Source of the DNA: an uncultured Clostridia bacterium
GTDB lineage: Bacteria; Bacillota; Clostridia; Oscillospirales; Ruminococcaceae
DNA: 64,000 nucleotides
Direction: 5' to 3'
Assembly (NCBI GenBank): GCA_947630845.1
Contig: CANRJB010000010.1
Span: 1-64,000 of the forward strand
A program made the position numbers and the translations under genes. Positions within the stretch are counted from its first letter, which is position 1, and every line of letters begins with the position of its first letter. The notes below the pieces were generated by a model. The model did not search any database. It saw only the letters and a list, made by a program, of their open reading frames with translations, and was not told the DNA's origin. Positions 57,877 to 64,000 of the stretch are shown piece after piece.

Positions 57877-59811
57877 TTACCTTAATTTTGCACCGCACGG
57901 ATAGCGATCGTCCGCAAACTGCACCACCACACTGCCGTCCGGCAGGTCTGCGGCACAGATCATGCCATTGCTCTCCACGCCGCAAAGCTTGACGGGTTTC
58001 AGATTCGCCACGATGATGACCTTCTTCCCGACCAGATCTTCCGGCGCATACCACTGTGCAATGCCGGATACCACCTGTCTGCCGCCCATCCCGTCGTCCA
58101 GCTGGAGACAGAGCAGCTTTTTCGACTTCTTCACCTTCTCGCACGAAAGCACCTTTGCCACACGCAGCTCCACTTTGGCAAACTCCTCAATGTCGATCTG
58201 CTCCGCAAGCGGTGCAGGGGTGTAGGCAGGTGCATCGGATGGTGCATTTGCCCGGATGATCTCGTTCAGCTCGTCGATCTCCTTTTCCACATCAATTCTC
58301 GGAAACAGGATCTCCCCCTTGTGTACGGTCACATTCGCCGGCAGCACGCCGAATTTTGCCGCATTTTCATACGTCACGTCCGCATCTGATGCGCCGATCT
58401 GTTTCCAGACTTCCGGCATGGTCGTCGGCATGAAGGGACTGAGCAGTGTGGACAGAATGCGGATGCTCTCCAACAGATTGTACAGCACGCTTGCCAGTCT
58501 TGCACGCTTCTCTGCATCCTTGCCGAGTTTCCACGGTTCTGTCTCGTCAATATATTTATTCGCCCTGTCCACAAGGCGGAAAATATCTTCCAGTGCATTT
58601 TTGAGCTGCGTGTTGTCGATCATCTCATCTACCCTGTCACGCAGCGATACCGCAAGTGCTTTCAGCTCCTCATCTATGGGCGCACTCTCCCGTTCTTCCG
58701 GCAGCGTGCCGCCGAAATACTTGTCTGCCATTGCCACCGTCCGTGACACAAGATTGCCGAACCCGTTGGCAAGGTCGGAGTTGATGCGGTTGATCAAAAT
58801 CTCGTTGGAGAAGTCGCTGTCTGCGCCAAGTGCCATTTCACGCAGAATATGGTAGCGGATGGCATCTGCACCGTAACGCTCACCTAAAATGAACGGATCA
58901 ACAACATTCCCCAGTGACTTGGACATCTTCGTGCCGTTGAACGTGATCCATCCGTGGACAGCAAGGTGCTTCGGCAGCGGCAGATCAAGTGCCATCAGCA
59001 TTGCCGGCCAGATGATGGCATGAAAACGCTGGATATCCTTTGCCACCATGTGAACATCGGCAGGCCAGAATTTGTCCATATCGCTGTACTGCCCGTTCAG
59101 GTAGCCAAGTGCTGTGATATAGTTGGAGAGAGCGTCGATCCAGACATAGACCACATGCTTCTCATCAAATGTGACCGGTATCCCCCATGTGAAGGAGGTT
59201 CTCGATACGCACAGATCTTCCAGACCCGGCTTGATGAAGTTGTTCACCAACTCGTTCGCACGGGTACGGGGCTGCAAATAGTCCGTGTTCAGCAGCAAGT
59301 CCTCGATGCGGTCAGCAAACGGTGACATCTTGAAAAAATATGCCTCTTCTTCGGCATCAGCGACCTCTCTGCCGCATTCAGGGCATTTGCCGTCTTTGAG
59401 CTGACTGGGTGTCCAGAAGCTCTCGCAGGGGGTACAGTACTTGCCGACATACTTTCCCTTGTAGATATGCCCCTTGTCATAGAGAGCCTTGAAGATCTTC
59501 TGCACGCTCTCTACATGGTAATCATCTGTAGTGCGGATATAGCGGTCGTAGCTGATATTCATATAACTCCAGAGCTTTTTGAAGATCGTGACAATGCCGT
59601 CCACATACTCTTTCGGGGTGATACCGGCTTTTGCGGCATTCTGCTCGATTTTCAGCCCATGCTCATCTGTACCGGTCAGGAACATGACCTCATGCCCCTG
59701 CATCCTCTTGTATCGTGCGATGGCATCGCACGCAACGGTCGTATAGCAATGCCCGATATGCGGATTGCCCGACGGATAATAGATCGGTGTCGTAATGTAG
59801 AAGCTTGACAT
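57877..59811 (-). CDS. metG: Methionyl-tRNA synthetase with C-terminal tRNA-binding domain
   Basis: ITTPIYYPSGNPHIGHCYTT, KMSKSLGNVVDP, C-terminal VELRVAKVLSCEKVKKSKKLLCLQLDDG. Confidence 0.98.
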   Translation of the reverse strand: MSSFYITTPIYYPSGNPHIGHCYTTVACDAIARYKRMQGHEVMFLTGTDEHGLKIEQNAAKAGITPKEYVDGIVTIFKKLWSYMNISYDRYIRTTDDYHVESVQKIFKALYDKGHIYKGKYVGKYCTPCESFWTPSQLKDGKCPECGREVADAEEEAYFFKMSPFADRIEDLLLNTDYLQPRTRANELVNNFIKPGLEDLCVSRTSFTWGIPVTFDEKHVVYVWIDALSNYITALGYLNGQYSDMDKFWPADVHMVAKDIQRFHAIIWPAMLMALDLPLPKHLAVHGWITFNGTKMSKSLGNVVDPFILGERYGADAIRYHILREMALGADSDFSNEILINRINSDLANGFGNLVSRTVAMADKYFGGTLPEERESAPIDEELKALAVSLRDRVDEMIDNTQLKNALEDIFRLVDRANKYIDETEPWKLGKDAEKRARLASVLYNLLESIRILSTLLSPFMPTTMPEVWKQIGASDADVTYENAAKFGVLPANVTVHKGEILFPRIDVEKEIDELNEIIRANAPSDAPAYTPAPLAEQIDIEEFAKVELRVAKVLSCEKVKKSKKLLCLQLDDGMGGRQVVSGIAQWYAPEDLVGKKVIIVANLKPVKLCGVESNGMICAADLPDGSVVVQFADDRYPCGAKLR

Positions 59812-59909
59812 GATATTTCCTCCTGTAATTGATTTGCCGTTCAGACGGCACGTCTTTATTATAACACATTTTCCCGGATTTGTAAAGATGAAAAGAGGAA
59901 ATTTGACAG

Positions 59910-59957
59910 CAAAAAAAACTCAGCCCCCGTGAACGTAAAACCGCCACGGGGGTGAGT
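59910..59957 (-). terminator. Intrinsic terminator of nifJ
   Basis: ACTCAGCCCCCGTG...CACGGGGGTGAGT with 8-T tract on the minus strand. Confidence 0.8.
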
Positions 59958-60050
59958 CAAAAAAATAAATGATGTCACATGATCAGACAGTATGCCGATA
60001 ACTGACAGGATCACACATCTGTGCAGCTATCCCCGAAAACCGGGAGCGCA

Positions 60051-63000
60051 TCAGTTGTACATAGCAGCCAGTCTGGTCAGGTAGTCATAGCGATCCTTTG
60101 CATTTTCGAGAGCCTCATTGAACAGCTTCTCTGCACGCTCCGGATTCTCACGAGTCAGTCTGTTATAACGTACCTCACCCATGAGGAAATTCTTGTACTC
60201 CTCAGTGTTCGGTGCCTTGGAGTCGAGAATGAACGGATTCTTGCCTTCCTTCTTCAGATCGGGGTTGTAACGGTACAGATGCCAGTATCCAGCCTGTACA
60301 GCCTTCTTCTCCTCAGCCTGTGCGGTTGCCATACCGGTCTTGATACCATGGTTGATGCACGGTGCATAAGCAATGATGATGGACGGACCGTTGTAAGCCT
60401 CAGCCTCACGGATCGCCTTCAGGCACTGATTCTGGTCTGCGCCCATAGCGATATGTGCCACATAGACATAACCATAGCTCATAGCGATACCTGCAAGATC
60501 CTTCTTCTTGACAGCCTTACCAGCCGCAGCAAACTGTGCGATCGCACCAGTCGGAGTAGCCTTGGATGCCTGACCGCCTGTATTGGAGTACACCTCGGTA
60601 TCAAATACCATGATGTTGACATTCTTGCCGGAAGCGATAACATGGTCAAGACCGCCGAAACCGATATCATATGCCCAGCCGTCGCCGCCGAAGATCCACT
60701 GGCTCTTCTTGCGCAGGAAGTCCTTCTCAGCAAGGATAGCCTTAGCTTCGTCACAGCCGCATGCTTCGAGTGCAGCGATGAGCTTTTCTGTAGCAGGGGT
60801 GTTGGCAACGCCGTCGTCCTTGGTAGCAAGGAATTCAGCGATAGCTTCCTTGACCTCAGGCTTCTCAGCCTTCTCAGCGAGCTTCTCGACCTTAGCGATC
60901 GCACGGTTTCTCAGTGTTTCCTGACCGAGGAACATACCGTAACCAAACTCTGCATTGTCCTCAAAGAGGGAATTCGACCATGCAGGACCCTGACCCTTCT
61001 TGTTGACGGTGTAGGGAGTGGAGGGAGCGGAGTTACCCCAGATAGAGGAGCATCCGGTCGCATTGGCAATATACATTCTGTCGCCGAAGAGCTGTGTGAT
61101 GAGCTTTGCATACGGTGTTTCGCCGCAGCCTGCGCATGCGCCGGAGAATTCGAGCAGCGGCTGACGGAACTGCGAACCCTTGACGGTAGCATCTGTGAAT
61201 TTCGCAGTTACCTCTTCCTTGACCTCGGTCTTTGTGCCGTAATCGAAACCTGCCTGCTGGTCAAGCTGTGTTTCGAGGGGCTTCATGACAAGTGTCTCTG
61301 CCTTGTTGTTTGCAGGACATACATTTGCGCAGACGCCGCAGCCGGTGCAGTCCAGAACGGAAACAGTCATACCGAACTTCAGGTCACCCATTGCAGGCTT
61401 CAGTGCAGCAAGCTTCATGCCAGCCGGAGCAGCAGCAGCTTCCTCAGCGTTGAGCGTTACCGGACGCAGCACTGCATGCGGACATACATAAGCACACTGG
61501 TTACACTGGATGCAGGTATCCGGATTCCATGACGGAACATTGACAGCGATACCACGCTTCTCAAATGCAGCCGAACCGGACGGAGAAGTACCATCAGCCA
61601 GACCTACGAAGGTAGAAACAGGCAGCTTGTCGCCCTGCTGTGCATTGCAGGGGATCTGGATCTCGTTGACGAAACGTTCCAGCTCCTTGTTCTCGCAGCT
61701 TACCTTTGCCATGCCCATGGGCGTATCCTGTGCATCAGCCCATGCAGCCGGGACATCGATCTTGACAAGACCCTTGTAGCCGGCATCAATGGCATCGTGG
61801 TTCTTCTTGACAACATCCTCGCCCTTCTTGGAGTAGGAAGCAGTAGCAGCGTCCTTCATGTACTGGAGTGCATCCTCAAACGGGATGATGTCAGCAAGCT
61901 TGAAGAATGCGGACTGGAGGATGGTATTGATGCGTGTGCCCATACCAGTTTCCTGACCGAGCTTGACGCCGTTTACGGTGTAGAAGTTGATGTTGTTCTG
62001 TGCAAGGTATCTCTTGACCTGACCGGGGAGATTCTTTTCCAGACCCTCTGCATCCCAGATGGTGTTGAGCAGGAAGGTACCGCCGGGCTTGATGTCGGAT
62101 ACCATGTCGTACTTATCAATATAGCTCTGGTTGTGGCAAGCCACGAAGTCAGCCTTATTGATGAGGTAAGTAGACTTGATGGGGGTATCGCCGAAGCGCA
62201 GGTGGGAAACGGTAACACCGCCGGACTTCTTGGAGTCATAAGCAAAATATGCCTGTGCATACTTATCAGTATGGTCGCCGATGATCTTGATGGAGTTCTT
62301 GTTTGCGCCGACAGTACCGTCAGAGCCAAGACCCCAGAACTTGCAGGAGATCGTGCCTGCCGGAGCGGTATCCGGAGAGAAGGAATCATCCAGAGACAGG
62401 TTGGTCACATCGTCCACGATACCGAGGGTGAAACGCTTCTTCTCAGTATTCCTGAACGCAGCGATGATCTGGTTCGGGGTGGTGTCCTTGGAACCCAGAC
62501 CATAGCGTCCGGAGAAGATCTTCACGCTGTCAAACTTAGAATCCTTGAGTGCAGCCACAACATCAAGATACAGCGGTTCGCCGAGAGAACCGGGTTCTTT
62601 TGTCCTGTCGAGGACGGTGATCTGCTTTACGGTATCCGGCAGCTCTGCGATGAGCTTGTCAGCCACGAACGGTCTGTACAGACGGACACGAACCATACCA
62701 TACTTGCCGCCGTTGGCATTCAGGTAATCCACAGTCTCCTCAACGGTATCCATCACGCTGCCCATTGCGATGAGGACATGTTCTGCATCCGGAGCGCCGT
62801 AGTAGTTGAAGAGCTTATAATTTGTGCCGATCTTCTTGTTGACCTTGTCCATGTACTTCTCGACAACAGCCGGGAGTGCATCGTAGTACTTATTGCAAGC
62901 CTCACGAGCTTGGAAGAAGATGTCAGGGTTCTGAGCAGAGCCTCTGAGAACGGGATGGTTCGGGTTGAGAGCCTGATCACGGAATGCCTGTGCAGCCTCC

Positions 63001-63590
63001 TTATTGAGCATCTCGTCGAGGTCAGCATCGTCCCACACCTCGATCTTCTGGATCTCATGGGAAGTACGGAAGCCGTCGAAGAAGTGCAGGAACGGAACTC
63101 TGCCTTCGATGGTGGACAGATGTGCCACAGCAGCAAGATCCATAACTTCCTGCGGATTGGATGAGCAGAGCATTGCATATCCGGTCTGACGGCATGCATA
63201 GACATCAGAGTGGTCGCCGAAGATATTCAGAGCATGAGAGGATACGCAGCGAGCCGAAACATGGATGACATTCGGGAGCAGCTCGCCGGCGATCTTGTAC
63301 ATATTCGGGATCATCAGCAGCAGACCCTGTGAAGCGGTGTATGTTGTGGTCAGCGCACCTGCGGACAGAGAGCCATGAACAGTACCGGCTGCGCCAGCCT
63401 CGGACTGCATCTCCACAACAGTGACAGGGTCGCCGAACAGGTTTTTCTTACCTTTGGCAGACCACGAGTCGGTCACTTCCGCCATAACGGATGACGGGGT
63501 GATCGGGTAGATCGCAGAGAGGTCGGTAAACGGATACGACGCCCAAGCAGCGGCGTTGTTACCGTCCATGGTTTTCATTTTTCTTGCCAT
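60051..63590 (-). CDS. nifJ: Pyruvate:ferredoxin (flavodoxin) oxidoreductase
   Basis: KMKTMDGNNAAAWASYPFTDLSAIYPITPSSVMAE; CIQCNQCAYVCPHA and CTGCGVCANVCPANNK; TPP region GGDGWAYDIGFGGLDHV. Confidence 0.98.
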   Translation of the reverse strand: MARKMKTMDGNNAAAWASYPFTDLSAIYPITPSSVMAEVTDSWSAKGKKNLFGDPVTVVEMQSEAGAAGTVHGSLSAGALTTTYTASQGLLLMIPNMYKIAGELLPNVIHVSARCVSSHALNIFGDHSDVYACRQTGYAMLCSSNPQEVMDLAAVAHLSTIEGRVPFLHFFDGFRTSHEIQKIEVWDDADLDEMLNKEAAQAFRDQALNPNHPVLRGSAQNPDIFFQAREACNKYYDALPAVVEKYMDKVNKKIGTNYKLFNYYGAPDAEHVLIAMGSVMDTVEETVDYLNANGGKYGMVRVRLYRPFVADKLIAELPDTVKQITVLDRTKEPGSLGEPLYLDVVAALKDSKFDSVKIFSGRYGLGSKDTTPNQIIAAFRNTEKKRFTLGIVDDVTNLSLDDSFSPDTAPAGTISCKFWGLGSDGTVGANKNSIKIIGDHTDKYAQAYFAYDSKKSGGVTVSHLRFGDTPIKSTYLINKADFVACHNQSYIDKYDMVSDIKPGGTFLLNTIWDAEGLEKNLPGQVKRYLAQNNINFYTVNGVKLGQETGMGTRINTILQSAFFKLADIIPFEDALQYMKDAATASYSKKGEDVVKKNHDAIDAGYKGLVKIDVPAAWADAQDTPMGMAKVSCENKELERFVNEIQIPCNAQQGDKLPVSTFVGLADGTSPSGSAAFEKRGIAVNVPSWNPDTCIQCNQCAYVCPHAVLRPVTLNAEEAAAAPAGMKLAALKPAMGDLKFGMTVSVLDCTGCGVCANVCPANNKAETLVMKPLETQLDQQAGFDYGTKTEVKEEVTAKFTDATVKGSQFRQPLLEFSGACAGCGETPYAKLITQLFGDRMYIANATGCSSIWGNSAPSTPYTVNKKGQGPAWSNSLFEDNAEFGYGMFLGQETLRNRAIAKVEKLAEKAEKPEVKEAIAEFLATKDDGVANTPATEKLIAALEACGCDEAKAILAEKDFLRKKSQWIFGGDGWAYDIGFGGLDHVIASGKNVNIMVFDTEVYSNTGGQASKATPTGAIAQFAAAGKAVKKKDLAGIAMSYGYVYVAHIAMGADQNQCLKAIREAEAYNGPSIIIAYAPCINHGIKTGMATAQAEEKKAVQAGYWHLYRYNPDLKKEGKNPFILDSKAPNTEEYKNFLMGEVRYNRLTRENPERAEKLFNEALENAKDRYDYLTRLAAMYN

Positions 63591-63845
63591 GGGATTATTC
63601 CTCCTAAAATATGAAATTCTGTTTGGCACATCGTGCCTTACATTATCTATAATAGCACAAATTCACGCATTTGTAAAGGGCTTTTTTGTAAAATTTTACG
63701 AGAATTTTTGAACACATTCCACAACGTCTGAACATTTTCCGGCATTTCCGGACGGGATATTGTACATTTTGACTAAAAACGATTTCATTTATTATTTACT
63801 TTATACAAAGATTCAAATTGATGCCCATTTTTTTGTCTTTTTCTC

Positions 63846-63874
63846 TTGACGGAATCGTTTTTTTAGGGTATAAT
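63846..63874 (+). promoter_or_regulatory. Strong promoter for a transcript leaving the right edge
   Basis: TTGACG - 17 nt - TATAAT. Confidence 0.7.
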
Positions 63875-63880
63875 ACAGGT

Positions 63881-64000
63881 AGTGTTAAATACGGATCACG
63901 TATGATAACACTCGTTTTGTTGTCTCCTTTCTTTTGTTCTACACAAAAACTTGGTTTGTATTCATTTGCACTGTCGCCCGGATGGTTTTCATCCGGGCAT
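63881..64000 (+). ncRNA. Candidate small RNA or structured leader
   Basis: Promoter, 5' hairpin GTGTTA/TAACAC with inner ATACG/CGTAT, CU-rich TCTCCTTTCTTTT, 3' hairpin GCCCGGATG-gtttt-CATCCGGGC. Confidence 0.4.

Noticed and set aside
59812-59880. T-box or SAM riboswitch upstream of metG
   Set aside because: The promoter-to-start leader is too short; only a small TGCCGT-TCAG-ACGGCA hairpin is seen.
60021-63164. Two long plus-strand ORFs (503 and 455 aa) opposite nifJ
   Set aside because: Antisense shadows of a highly biased coding sequence; no recognisable domain.

Overview
The window looks like a core chromosomal segment of a Ruminococcus-like, fibre-degrading Firmicute. This assignment is inferred from a dockerin-bearing GH10 xylanase, a GH25 lysozyme with a degenerate dockerin, GTP-type PEPCK, PFOR and type III glutamine synthetase; it was not tested by search. 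In order it contains: rplA-rplK-nusG-secE-rpmG (minus strand); a GH25/PLP C-S lyase/DUF3737 overlapping operon; a Gram-positive type IV pilus locus (pilT, pilB, pilD, three prepilin-like proteins, pilO-like, a PilM-PilN-like fusion, pilC); a TetR regulator divergent from glgB; a three-gene peptidoglycan-binding/SpoIID-like cassette next to an orphan phage-structural-like ORF; purA; darA-holB-ricT; feoA-HMA-DUF2325; tRNA-Thr; an RNA methylase and PBP1A; a VanY-like carboxypeptidase; a zinc-ribbon protein with seven 22-aa repeats; mscL; GH10 xylanase; pckG; a ferritin-like ORF followed by a 32-aa ORF; glnN with a terminator-like leader hairpin; a choice-of-anchor-A surface protein; an ABC/FtsX pair with a large coiled coil; an XRE-HTH/UDP-glucose dehydrogenase fusion; tRNA-fMet; a Wzz-like protein; metG; and nifJ. 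The most interesting signals are the HTH-UGDH fusion, a shared operator-like inverted repeat with identical geometry in two promoters, the Cys-rich AT-rich pilus-tip-like protein and apparent lack of a short major pilin, the glnN leader, and a possible small RNA or leader at the right edge. No CRISPR array, rRNA or transposase was seen.
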